42,855 nt of DNA from an uncultured Bacteroidota bacterium (GTDB taxonomy: Bacteria > Bacteroidota > Bacteroidia > Bacteroidales > FEN-979). This document shows, piece by piece, positions 9,535-18,100 of this stretch. A model generated the notes under the pieces. It searched no databases. It worked only from the letters and a program-made list of their open reading frames with translations, and was not told the DNA's origin. The DNA lies in assembly GCA_937900965.1 (NCBI GenBank), contig CALCGJ010000239.1, positions 1 to 42,855 of the forward strand, given 5' to 3'. Every line of letters begins with the position of its first letter. The stretch's first letter is position 1. The translations under genes and the position numbers were made by a program.

Positions 9535-9568
9535 TTTGCATTTTTCGGCTGTTCATGGTTTAACTTTG
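9535..9568 (+). promoter_or_regulatory. Candidate Bacteroidota-type promoter for the glycosyltransferase
   Basis: TTTG at 9535-9538 and TAACTTTG at 9561-9568 are separated by 22 bp, fitting the -33 TTG / -7 TAnnTTTG pattern known for Bacteroidota. The -7 element ends only 5 bp before the ATG at 9574, so transcription from it would give a leaderless or nearly leaderless mRNA. Confidence 0.45.
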
Positions 9569-9573
9569 TTAAA

Positions 9574-10674
9574 ATGAATTATCCGGAGAATACAAAAAGC
9601 ATCCTCGTTTGCCCCCTCGACTGGGGTATTGGCCATGCCACGCGTTGTGTTCCTGTAATCAGGCTTTTTCTTGCCCGGGGATTCCGAATAGTGATCGCTT
9701 CAGACAGGCGCCCAATGGCGTTTCTCCGGCGTGAGTTCCCGGATCTCGAATTCGTCAGGTTTCCCGGAACACGTATCATTTATCCACAGCGCTCAATGAT
9801 GGTACTCAAGATGCTGATTCAGGGTCCGAAGTTGTTTGGCGGGATACACAAGGAACACAAACTTCTCCGGAAGATAATTGCCGACTATGAGATTGACCTG
9901 GTTTTCTCGGACAACCGATATGGGTTATGGAGTACTGATGTGCCTTCAATATTTATGACCCACCAGCTTCAGATCAAGGTGCCGCATTACCTGAATCTGT
10001 TCTCTCCAATGCTGCAACGGTTCGTATATTCCATCATTCACAAATACAGTGAATGCTGGGTGCCCGACTTTGAAAACCACAAAGGGCTGGCAGGCGAACT
10101 GTCTCATCCGGCCAGAGTACCTGATCATGTTCATTACATTGGAACTCTTTCCCGTTTCTCAGGAACCATGGACCAACCAGGGTCACTGAAAATTCCCCCG
10201 TTCGAGATTCTGGTTCTTCTTTCAGGACCGGAACCCCAGAGAACTATCATGGAGGAAATATTGCTGGGTCAGTTGCAGGAAACTGATATTAAGACTGTGA
10301 TCGTAAGGGGAATTACTGAAAAACAGGAGGAACGGAAGCTTTCAGAACATATCCGGATCTTCTCCCACCTCGAATCCGATACCTTGCAGGAATACATCAG
10401 GAAGGCGCTTGTAGTGATTTGTCGTTCGGGCTATTCCAGCATCATGGACATCGCAGCTATGGGAAAAAGAGCCATCTTTATCCCTACCCCGGGGCAAACA
10501 GAACAAGAGTACCTTGCCCGCTACCTGATGTCAAAAAAGATATACTTCTCAATATCCCAGAAAGAATTTAACCTGCTCTATGCCTTAGAGATGTCTAAAA
10601 ACTACCCGGGAATGGTGTTGGATAATGATTATGGGGAGCTAAAGAACAGGATTGCACATCATTGCCACCATTGA
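9574..10674 (+). CDS. Glycosyltransferase, GT28/MurG-like
   Basis: This 366-residue cytoplasmic protein resembles the two-Rossmann GT-B fold of MurG-type transferases. The N-terminal half starts with CPLDWGIGHATRCVPVIRLF, the family pattern with a GHATR loop. The C-terminal half contains the sugar-nucleotide-binding run CRSGYSSIMDIAAMGKRAIFIPTPGQTEQEYLA, comparable to GT28. It is too divergent from MurG to assign acceptor or donor, and no murein cluster is nearby. The gene stands alone and divergent from dprA. Its last residues, HHCHH, are encoded by the first copy of an 18-bp tandem repeat that ends exactly at the stop codon. Confidence 0.75.
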   Translation: MNYPENTKSILVCPLDWGIGHATRCVPVIRLFLARGFRIVIASDRRPMAFLRREFPDLEFVRFPGTRIIYPQRSMMVLKMLIQGPKLFGGIHKEHKLLRKIIADYEIDLVFSDNRYGLWSTDVPSIFMTHQLQIKVPHYLNLFSPMLQRFVYSIIHKYSECWVPDFENHKGLAGELSHPARVPDHVHYIGTLSRFSGTMDQPGSLKIPPFEILVLLSGPEPQRTIMEEILLGQLQETDIKTVIVRGITEKQEERKLSEHIRIFSHLESDTLQEYIRKALVVICRSGYSSIMDIAAMGKRAIFIPTPGQTEQEYLARYLMSKKIYFSISQKEFNLLYALEMSKNYPGMVLDNDYGELKNRIAHHCHH

Positions 10675-10692
10675 CATCATTGCCACCATTAC
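10657..10692. repeat. 18-bp tandem repeat across the glycosyltransferase stop codon
   Basis: Two 18-bp copies, CATCATTGCCACCATTGA and CATCATTGCCACCATTAC, differ only in the last two bases. The first copy encodes the final residues and TGA stop of the plus-strand glycosyltransferase; the second lies just downstream. Each copy contains a 9-bp sub-period related to the dprA 3' repeat. Confidence 0.75.
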
Positions 10693-10725
10693 GATGACTT
10701 CCCTCGGACGATGCATGCCTCGTCC

Positions 10726-11565
10726 CTACTTCGACCCTCGACCCTGATATCTCGACCCTGTTACCCCGGCCTGTTTACTTCTTATCACAAAATAGATTCC
10801 TGCCAGAACAAACGGAATGCTTAGCCACTGACCCATGTTCAGCGTCATGGTGGCTTCGAATCCAACCTGCGGTTCCTTGATAAATTCAATGAAAAACCGT
10901 ATCCCGAAAACAAGGATTAGAAACATGCCGAAGATATAACCAGGTTCGGGTGTTCCATTTTTCCGGTAGTAGTACCAGCGGAGATAGAAAAAGATCAACA
11001 GGTAGGAAAGAGCTTCGTAAATCTGCGTTGGATGTCGCGGATCTACCGCTTCTGTTGGATTTGATGCCCTGACGAAAATGAATCCCCATGGAATGGTGGT
11101 TGTATTACCGAAAATCTCAGAATTCATCAGGTTTCCCATGCGGATAAGAAACCCGGCCAGGGCCACAATGATTACAATACGGTCGATCACCCATAGGAAA
11201 GGGCGCTTTTTCACTATGGAGAAGATTATCAGGGTTACAATGATCCCGATTCCTGCACCGTGACTCGCAAGCCCTCCCTCCCATACAGCGAATATTTTCA
11301 ACGGGTGCGTCAGGTAGTAATCCGGTTCATAAAAGAGGCAATGACCCAAACGGGCACCTACCAGAGTGCCAATGATCATATATGTAGTCAATGAGTCGAG
11401 GACTTTCAGAGGGACACCCTCTTTCCGGAACATCCGCTGAAGGATAAGATATCCAAATACAAATCCCAGTGCAAACAAAACCCCATACCACCGCACCGCA
11501 ACACTCCCGATCCGAAAAATTTCCGGGTCAGGGTTCCAGGTAATATATAGAAGGTTTTCAAGCAT
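10726..11565 (-). CDS. lgt: Prolipoprotein diacylglyceryl transferase
   Basis: Lgt moves diacylglycerol from phosphatidylglycerol to the lipobox cysteine of prolipoproteins in the inner membrane. The 279-residue protein has about seven membrane segments and the family signatures: RWYGVLFALGFVFGY, GARLGHCLFYEPDYY, SHGAGIGI, the Lgt signature RMGNLMNSEIFGN, and DPRHPTQIYEALSY. It is complete. The last eight residues (RYQGRGSK region) come from a heptad tandem repeat, so the extreme C-terminus looks like recent extension into repeat DNA. It converges with the glycosyltransferase; the DUF4249 lipoprotein in this window would be one of its substrates. Confidence 0.95.
   Translation of the reverse strand: MLENLLYITWNPDPEIFRIGSVAVRWYGVLFALGFVFGYLILQRMFRKEGVPLKVLDSLTTYMIIGTLVGARLGHCLFYEPDYYLTHPLKIFAVWEGGLASHGAGIGIIVTLIIFSIVKKRPFLWVIDRIVIIVALAGFLIRMGNLMNSEIFGNTTTIPWGFIFVRASNPTEAVDPRHPTQIYEALSYLLIFFYLRWYYYRKNGTPEPGYIFGMFLILVFGIRFFIEFIKEPQVGFEATMTLNMGQWLSIPFVLAGIYFVIRSKQAGVTGSRYQGRGSK
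10731..10758. repeat. Heptad tandem repeat inside the lgt 3' end
   Basis: Four 7-bp units, TCGACCC, TCGACCC, TGATATC, TCGACCC, begin two bases beyond the lgt stop codon (10726-10728) and encode the C-terminal tail of Lgt on the minus strand. Confidence 0.65.
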
Positions 11566-11571
11566 TGGTTT

Positions 11572-11589
11572 CGGGATTCGGGATTCGGG
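11572..11589. repeat. Short heptad repeat upstream of lgt
   Basis: CGGGATT occurs twice followed by CGGG, 7-bp period, just upstream of the lgt start. The unit differs by one base (C/T) from the GGGATTT complement of the array after the MttB gene at 22232-22273. Confidence 0.55.
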
Positions 11590-11608
11590 TTTTTTTTACC
11601 ACATTAGT

Positions 11609-11654
11609 CACAATAGGACACATTAGTTCTATTGTGTTCTATGTGCCTATTGTG
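11609..11654. other. Inverted repeat between DUF2723 gene and lgt
   Basis: CACAATAGG (11609-11617) is perfectly complementary to CCTATTGTG (11646-11654), and CACA/TGTG extends the stem after one bulged base. A second copy of CTATTGTG at 11629-11636 could pair with the same left arm, giving an alternative hairpin. There is no T-run on either side typical of an intrinsic terminator. It may be a transcript-end structure for the DUF2723 gene or only repeat debris. Confidence 0.4.
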
Positions 11655-11690
11655 GTTCATTTCTTATTTTCCTAATTTCCTAATTCACTT

Positions 11691-14600
11691 CTAGTTAGCC
11701 TGGAACTGCATCCGCTGCGTAAACAGGGAGTCCAGCTTGCTCGCCAGCACAGGCTGCCCATTGTTTCGTGCAACACGACCAAGGTCTCTCAAAACGCTCA
11801 GTGCCGTCCGAATATCCTGGTCAAAATATACCTTACCTGGTCCCTCAACCGAGTTGTAGAAATCGAGCTCCTCCCCATAAACCTCTGCGAGCCGTTCCAG
11901 AATCATGCTCCCCTTTTCGGGTTCATCCAACTGGTAATACAGTTCTGCATAGGGAATCATGTATAGATCCCAGGGAAATTTGGATTCAGGGAAATATTCG
12001 AGATAATTGTCCATCAGCATTTTCGGCTCTTCTGTCCTCCCTAGTTCTATCAGACCCTTTGCGGTTCTCAGAATATTTGTCTTGGGCCGGAGGGCATTGT
12101 TCCGGCTCTCCGGATCGATGTATACATGTGGTTCGTTGAGGTTGCCCCATGCACAGTTATTCAGAAAAACATTAGCAGAGCCGATCGGGTCCACAACACC
12201 CAGTCCGGGAATATACTCATCCTGGTAAGCCCTAACCGGCATGAATTTATAAACAAATCCGGTCACATAGCACATCGAGTCCATGTTGAAGACATGCTTC
12301 ACGCTTGATGGAGCAGCAAAGTACAGCGGCCTGGTGAAATTTGTTGAAGAGATCAAGTCGAGAAGCATCACATCATTCTTATATAACTGATTAGAACCTA
12401 TGGTCCAGTAAATGGTATCCACCATACGATCAACCAATTCCGGAGGTACGATGCCATACTTCACACAATTCTCCTTGTTTACAGTAAGTTTGATCTTCTT
12501 TGCCGGGAAGAACTTAATCCGTTGCCCGTTCTGAAGGGTCAGATAGGTTTGCGGACTGGTGCTCTTGATCCATCCAATCAGGTCTTTAAGCTCAACATAG
12601 TCTTTGAATCCAACATTATAGTAGGGAAGAATATCGTTGGTTCCCTGCCGGTAATCTATTTTAGGAAGGGTAAAAGGGATCGGTTCAGAATCATACATCT
12701 TTTTGTAGAGTTGGTCAATGTACCAGGCCCCTGAAGCAAGCATCAGGTTAACCACGCGTACATCCGTACGGATTCCTTCCACCTCCTGGTCATACCATAG
12801 CGGGAAAGTGTCGTTGTCTCCGTTGGTAAAGAGGATCGCCTGAGGTTCGCAGGAATTGAGGTAATTGGCAGCAAAGTCGCGACAGGAGTATTTATCAGAG
12901 CGATCGTGGTCATCCCAGTTTTGCTGGGCCATCAACCCGGGTACAAGAATCAGGGTAACAGCAAAGACCACACCAATAGAGACCTTCTCATTTACTTTCC
13001 TCCTCATCCATTCGATCAACTGAATCACCCCTATTCCAATCCAGATGGCAAACGCATAGAACGAGGCAGCATAGGCATAGTCCCGTTCCCGTGGTTCATA
13101 AGGCTGCTGGTTGAGGTATACAACAATAGCCAGTCCGGTCAATATAAACAGTGAAGCTACAACGATAGTATCCTTGTAATCCTTTTTCAGGTGAAAGATC
13201 AACCCGATAATTCCAAGGATCAACGGGAAGAAAAACAGCGTATTGTGTGCGCGGTTCTGCATGGAATCAGGCAGGTTAGTCTGATCGTGCCCCAGTCGCA
13301 TCTTGTCGATGAATGGAATCCCGGAGATCCAGTTGCCATTGGCAGGACCTCCGAATCCCTGGATGTCATTCTGTCGGCCTGCAAAATTCCACATAAAGTA
13401 GCGGATATACATATGGCCAATCTGGTAGCTAAAAAAGTATTTCAGATTCTCGCCAAAAGTAGGCCGGCTCCTGGTCTCCTGCTTTCCATCGGGACCGGTA
13501 ATGGTGATCTGTCTCCCCTCTCCTGCCCAGTTTTTGTAGAACGATTCATGTCCTTTCCGTGCACGGCTCCACATTCGGGGAAAAAGTGTCGTAAAACGCT
13601 TGTCAAAAACAGGAATTGTTCCTTTCCGGTCATCAATAATGATATAATTTCCTGCTTCGTCATCCCGCCTGTATACGGGTGTGCCATCTTCATAATCAAC
13701 AATAGGGGCACTCCAGTATTGGCCATAAGCGATCGGCCAGTCTCCGTATTGTTCCCTGTTCAGGTAAGAAAGCATGCTGATTGCATCTTTAGGAGCATTT
13801 TCGTTGATAGGTGTATCGGCGTCTGCACGGATTATCAACATCACAAACGTTGAATAGCCTATCAGGATGAAGGTGATCCCCAGAATGATGGTGTTCCAGA
13901 TCACCTTTTGCTGCTTCCTGGTATACCAGAGCCCCCAAACGATCAAACCGATCAGTAACAGAAAATAGAAGATGGTGCCTGAGTTGAATGGAAGCCCGAA
14001 TCCGTTCACAAAAAGCAGTTCAAACTTGGCAGAACCCTTCACTACCCATGGGATAATGATAAACATGATAAAGGCCAGGATAAGAATTGAGATGATGGCA
14101 GTAAACACCATTCCCCAGCGGGTTGGCTTGAACTTTTTGAAGTAGTAGACAAAGGAGATCGCAGGAATTGCAAGCAGGTTTAACATATGAACTCCTACGG
14201 AAAGGCCGATGGTGAATGCCAGCAGGATGAGCCATCGGTAAGAATGTTTTTCGTCGGCCTGCTCTTCCCATTTCAGGATGATCCAGAAAGCCAGGGCGGT
14301 CATTAATGCCGACATGGCATATACCTCCCCTTCCACTGCAGAGAACCAGAATGTATCGCTAAACGCATAGGTCAGAGCGCCGATAAATGAAGCAGCAAAG
14401 ATCGTGTACATCTTCCCGTCAGTCATCTCGCCGTTAGGAGCGACCAGCTTTTTTGCCAGCAGGGATATCGACCAGAAAAGAAAAAGGATGGTAAGGCTGC
14501 TGCTGAGTGCCGACATGATGTTGACCATCAGGGCTATCTGAGATGTATCACCAAAAGCAAAGAGGGAGAAAAACCTGCCCAGGAGCTGAAAAGTAGGTGC

Positions 14601-14759
14601 TCCTGGAGGGTGCCCAACCTGCAACTTATAAGCGGTTGCAATATACTCGCCACAGTCCCACCAACTCGCTGTAGGTTCAACAGTCAGAAGGTATACAATG
14701 GATGCAATGACAAAAACGCTCCAGCCAAAGATCCTGTTCAATGTCTTGAAATTCTTCAT
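11691..14759 (-). CDS. DUF2723 multi-pass membrane protein (GT-C-like)
   Basis: This 1022-residue protein has about a dozen membrane segments in the first ~620 residues and a long soluble C-terminal half. The N-terminus carries the DUF2723 signature TVEPTASWWDCGEYIATAYKL followed by VGHPPGAPTFQLLGRF; the Asp/Glu pair resembles the first-loop catalytic acid of GT-C glycosyltransferases. DUF2723 includes eukaryotic TMEM260, an O-mannosyltransferase, so a glycosyl-lipid-dependent protein or glycan glycosyltransferase is a reasonable guess, not proven. I chose the ATG at 14759 (MKNFKTLNRIFGW); the longer start adds an unlikely 17 residues. It is single-gene, with lgt 125 bp downstream. Confidence 0.8.
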   Translation of the reverse strand: MKNFKTLNRIFGWSVFVIASIVYLLTVEPTASWWDCGEYIATAYKLQVGHPPGAPTFQLLGRFFSLFAFGDTSQIALMVNIMSALSSSLTILFLFWSISLLAKKLVAPNGEMTDGKMYTIFAASFIGALTYAFSDTFWFSAVEGEVYAMSALMTALAFWIILKWEEQADEKHSYRWLILLAFTIGLSVGVHMLNLLAIPAISFVYYFKKFKPTRWGMVFTAIISILILAFIMFIIIPWVVKGSAKFELLFVNGFGLPFNSGTIFYFLLLIGLIVWGLWYTRKQQKVIWNTIILGITFILIGYSTFVMLIIRADADTPINENAPKDAISMLSYLNREQYGDWPIAYGQYWSAPIVDYEDGTPVYRRDDEAGNYIIIDDRKGTIPVFDKRFTTLFPRMWSRARKGHESFYKNWAGEGRQITITGPDGKQETRSRPTFGENLKYFFSYQIGHMYIRYFMWNFAGRQNDIQGFGGPANGNWISGIPFIDKMRLGHDQTNLPDSMQNRAHNTLFFFPLILGIIGLIFHLKKDYKDTIVVASLFILTGLAIVVYLNQQPYEPRERDYAYAASFYAFAIWIGIGVIQLIEWMRRKVNEKVSIGVVFAVTLILVPGLMAQQNWDDHDRSDKYSCRDFAANYLNSCEPQAILFTNGDNDTFPLWYDQEVEGIRTDVRVVNLMLASGAWYIDQLYKKMYDSEPIPFTLPKIDYRQGTNDILPYYNVGFKDYVELKDLIGWIKSTSPQTYLTLQNGQRIKFFPAKKIKLTVNKENCVKYGIVPPELVDRMVDTIYWTIGSNQLYKNDVMLLDLISSTNFTRPLYFAAPSSVKHVFNMDSMCYVTGFVYKFMPVRAYQDEYIPGLGVVDPIGSANVFLNNCAWGNLNEPHVYIDPESRNNALRPKTNILRTAKGLIELGRTEEPKMLMDNYLEYFPESKFPWDLYMIPYAELYYQLDEPEKGSMILERLAEVYGEELDFYNSVEGPGKVYFDQDIRTALSVLRDLGRVARNNGQPVLASKLDSLFTQRMQFQAN

Positions 14760-14823
14760 AATAGAGAATGAAAACGTAGATTTGAGCCCACGAAAGTACA
14801 AAAAATACACGTTCTGTCAGAAG

Positions 14824-14854
14824 TTGTGTAATGTAAAAGGAATTATTAATTTTG
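14824..14854 (+). promoter_or_regulatory. Candidate promoter for tRNA-Gln
   Basis: TTG at 14824-14826 and TAATTTTG at 14847-14854, spaced 20 bp, match the Bacteroidota -33 TTG / -7 TAnnTTTG pattern. They point toward the tRNA, with a start expected about 14860. The primary transcript would carry the heptad repeat 14877-14938 as its leader. Confidence 0.5.
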
Positions 14855-14876
14855 CACCGCAAAGTCAGAAACCCTT

Positions 14877-14938
14877 ACTTCAAACTTCTACGTTCTTACT
14901 TCCAGTTCTAACTTCAAACTTCTGACTTCTAACTTGCC
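14877..14938. repeat. Degenerate heptad array in front of tRNA-Gln
   Basis: Nine units built on ACTTCNA: ACTTCAA, ACTTCTA, CGTTCTT, ACTTCCA, GTTCTA (one base short), ACTTCAA, ACTTCTG, ACTTCTA, ACTTGCC. The array ends 2 bp before the tRNA 5' end. Confidence 0.65.
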
Positions 14939-14940
14939 CC

Positions 14941-15011
14941 TGACCCATGGTGTAATGGCAGCACAAGAGATTTTGGTTCTCTCGGTTTAGGTTCGAATCC
15001 TAGTGGGTCAA
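14941..15011 (+). tRNA. tRNA-Gln (anticodon TTG)
   Basis: The acceptor arms TGACCCA and TGGGTCA pair perfectly over 7 bp with discriminator A at 15011. The anticodon stem AGAGA/TCTCT encloses loop TTTTGGT, giving anticodon TTG (Gln). The T-arm contains GGTTCGAATCC. No CCA is encoded. There is no sign of an integrated element using its 3' end: no integrase and no second copy of the tRNA tail in the window. Confidence 0.95.
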
Positions 15012-15023
15012 CACTTTTTGTAA

Positions 15024-15066
15024 CAAAAACCCTGTAGATAAAGCGTTTACAGGGTTTTTGTTTTTT
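15024..15066 (+). terminator. Intrinsic terminator after tRNA-Gln, possibly bidirectional
   Basis: CAAAAACCCTGTA (15024-15036) and TACAGGGTTTTTG (15048-15060) form a perfect 13-bp stem with an 11-nt loop, followed by TTTTTT. On the minus strand the same stem could end transcripts of the protease gene that stops at 15122. Confidence 0.85.
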
Positions 15067-15121
15067 ATGGGGACTGTATGGGGGACAATATCCCTCTCTC
15101 CAAAACCTTTTTACTCTACAG

Positions 15122-18100
15122 CTATCTGATGCTTAATTTGGTTTGAAAGGATTTGTCATCAGAGTTAATCCTGACCAGATAGAGACCAGTTGTCAACCCA
15201 GAAAGGTTAATCACTTCCTGTATGTTATCCCCGTTTGGTATGATGAATTGATGATAAAGGATCCGTCCATACAGATCCACAATATTCAGGGTATAAGAGT
15301 GTTCCCCGGCACCTTTCAACGATACCGTCACCTCTCCGGAAGCCGGGTTGGGATATACCCGGAAACGGTCTGCCAATCCTTCATGACTGGTTTCGATGGC
15401 TGTGATACTCGGTATAGCTATGTCATCGATGGCAAAATCTCCCGCCTGGTCGCAAGAGGTCACACCCCTGAATCTCAGGGCGACAATCTGGCCGCTCCAG
15501 GGTGTAAGGTCTATATCCAGTTCGATCCATTCGTCTCCACGATTGCCGTAGATAGGAGGTATGATGTCAGCAGTGATCACTGAGCCGTCAAAAAGGTCCA
15601 CGTGAAACATGCCGATATCGGTCCCGTAAGCATGATACCATAGTGTCATTTTGAAAGCGCCCCCATTCGTAAGATCAATACAGGGGGTGTTGATGACAGC
15701 CTCTTTATTCAAACAATTGGAAGAGGGTTCGATGTATAGGTATTGTCCGGTGCTGGTACCGGTTGTATGATCGGCGGAAGGACCTGTCAGGCTGGTTGGA
15801 GTGGGCCCCGAATATGTTCGCCAGTCGTGTTGGTCATACACATAATTTTCCATGTTAAACCATCCCTCTTCAAGGTCACATGTATAGAGTTCACAAATGG
15901 GTTCAGAGGCACATTTTGGCCAGGAATCAAAGTTCTGCTCATAGCCGACGGAGACAACCATTCCATCGATCACTTCGAATGGGATATCCAGCATGTCGTT
16001 AGTTGGATTTTGGTCGGGAGCATATTGTACCCAGGCTTTAAGGTTATAGAATCCAGCAGAGGAGATGTCGATCTCAGCTGTGAAGGTATAATTGATCGTA
16101 GAATCCGGTTTGATTGTCCCGGTGTAAACCTCTGCGACGCCTCCGCTGCTATTGAGCTGGTATCTCAGGGTGGGATCTGTAATCTCTTCAGAACCATTGT
16201 TCCGGACTTTAACGGTAACCACAACAGATGTGAGGTCCATATTGTTTTGAAACAGACCCCACCCAGCTGTTGGTATGGAAGCCATCTCTGCATCAGCCTG
16301 GTAGCAATTGAAGGGAGCATATGGGCCTTCGATAGAAGTAGCCCTTCGGCCAATGGCTCCATCCTCTCCCACGGCCCCGACACTGAACCACGATCCGGAG
16401 GTTGATATGGTATCATCCACGATATAGGAAGTGATAGTTGTTATCCCGACAGAATCCATATACTTCTCTCCCAGTTTGAAGACGACATATGAGGTAGCGC
16501 CAATAACCGGATTCCAGTTGAGGTGGACTGCATCACTACAGGCCCAGTCGATCTCCAGGTTGCATGGTACACCTATCATGGTAAATGGAGCATCCGATTG
16601 TGAGAACGATGCTCCTTTGGTGATCTTCACAAGGGCTTCACCTGTAATTGCATCGGGGACAGTCCAGTTGTAGGTCCGATTGGTTCCCGTGAGATCTGCT
16701 ATGATCATTTCCCATGTTTGGCCATTGTCTGACGAAAATTCCAGTGTAAAGGTTTCACTGTCTCCAAATGCATCCCAACGGATTGTTTCCGTTTCGCCAG
16801 GCACAAATGATTCGCCACCAATCGGGTAAGTCAGAACAACCTCCTCCGGGATAAACTCCCATATCACGTAATAGGTTTGAGGTCCCTGTGGCACGGTTAC
16901 ACCTTCTACATTGAGAGAATAAGTTCCGGCTGCAGGATCATTTAGTGTGACCTGTTCCATGTTGTTATGGTCATCTATCCTTCTTGTGGCCACCATGGAC
17001 AAACTGTCGGGGTGAGGGAAATGGCTTAACACCCATGGATTCCAGGTAGTAAAGGATGGATCGGTGAGGGTCATATTCAGGTCGTTCACCAGCGCCCAGG
17101 TTGTATTTACCGTGGCTTCGTAATCGGTCCAGTAAACCATGACCCTGAGCTGAGCAACATTGGCAGGCACATCGATGAGGTGCGTTATATCATCTCCCTG
17201 ATCAAGTGAACCAGAATCAAATCGTGCTTCTTCAATCACTTTTACTGCCCGTAGTGCGTTGACCCTGCCCCATCCGAACTTGAAATCAGGACCTGGGTTT
17301 CCGAGGTCTTCCGCTGTGTTCAAAAGCGTAGCTTTTATCATTCCCGCCATTGGATCATCCCCGTTATATGTTTCGCGATAAGCCTGGAAAAGTTGTGCCA
17401 GTGTGCCGGCTACACCTGGACAGGCCATGGAGGTTCCCGACTTATATGCATAAGTATTGGGGTTAATGGTGGAGAGAACATTGGATCCCTTGGCTGCGAG
17501 ATCGGGTTTAATCCTTCCGTCGTGTGCTGGTCCCCGGCTGCTGTAACTGTCCAAAACATCAAGGTAATTGACACTTGCAACGGAAATGACATTTTTTCCG
17601 ACTTTATGACCGCCGGTAATGTTACCCCAACCCGGACCCGCTCCGTATCCACAGCTGCTGGATCCTGAATTTCCGGTTGAGAAGACATGCATTATGGAGG
17701 GGAAGGTCCGTACCTGTTGATCGAGCATCCGGGCAAGGGAGTTATATCCGGCATTGCATCCGTTCCCGTAAGAGGTAGAGGTGATTCTGATCCCAAGGTT
17801 ACCATAATCCTGTGGAATGGAGTTGAACCCCGGATAATTTGTTGCTGAATATACATAAAGACTTGCACCAAAGGCATTGCCTTTAGCCCGTGGATCTAAA
17901 TTTCCAGCAGCCATGATGATACCGGCACAATGATCTCCGTGATTTCCGTTATTGTTTGACAGGAACTGGTCAAGAATTCTCCCTTCATAGTCGATGTGTG
18001 GGCCGATGATCCCATCGTCCTGCAACTCAACATGGACCCCGGTACCGTCGAAATGACGTCCGGCCCCATAATCGGTTGCAACGGTGTTATTATGATGAAG

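Noticed and set aside
13191-13853. A 220-codon plus-strand frame opposite the DUF2723 gene.
   Set aside because: It is antisense to well-supported coding sequence, has no recognisable domain, and its composition is that of a shadow frame.
14941-15121. tRNA-Gln as an integration site for a genomic island.
   Set aside because: No integrase, no duplicated tRNA 3' end and no mobility genes are found; the G-rich sequence after the terminator is not enough.
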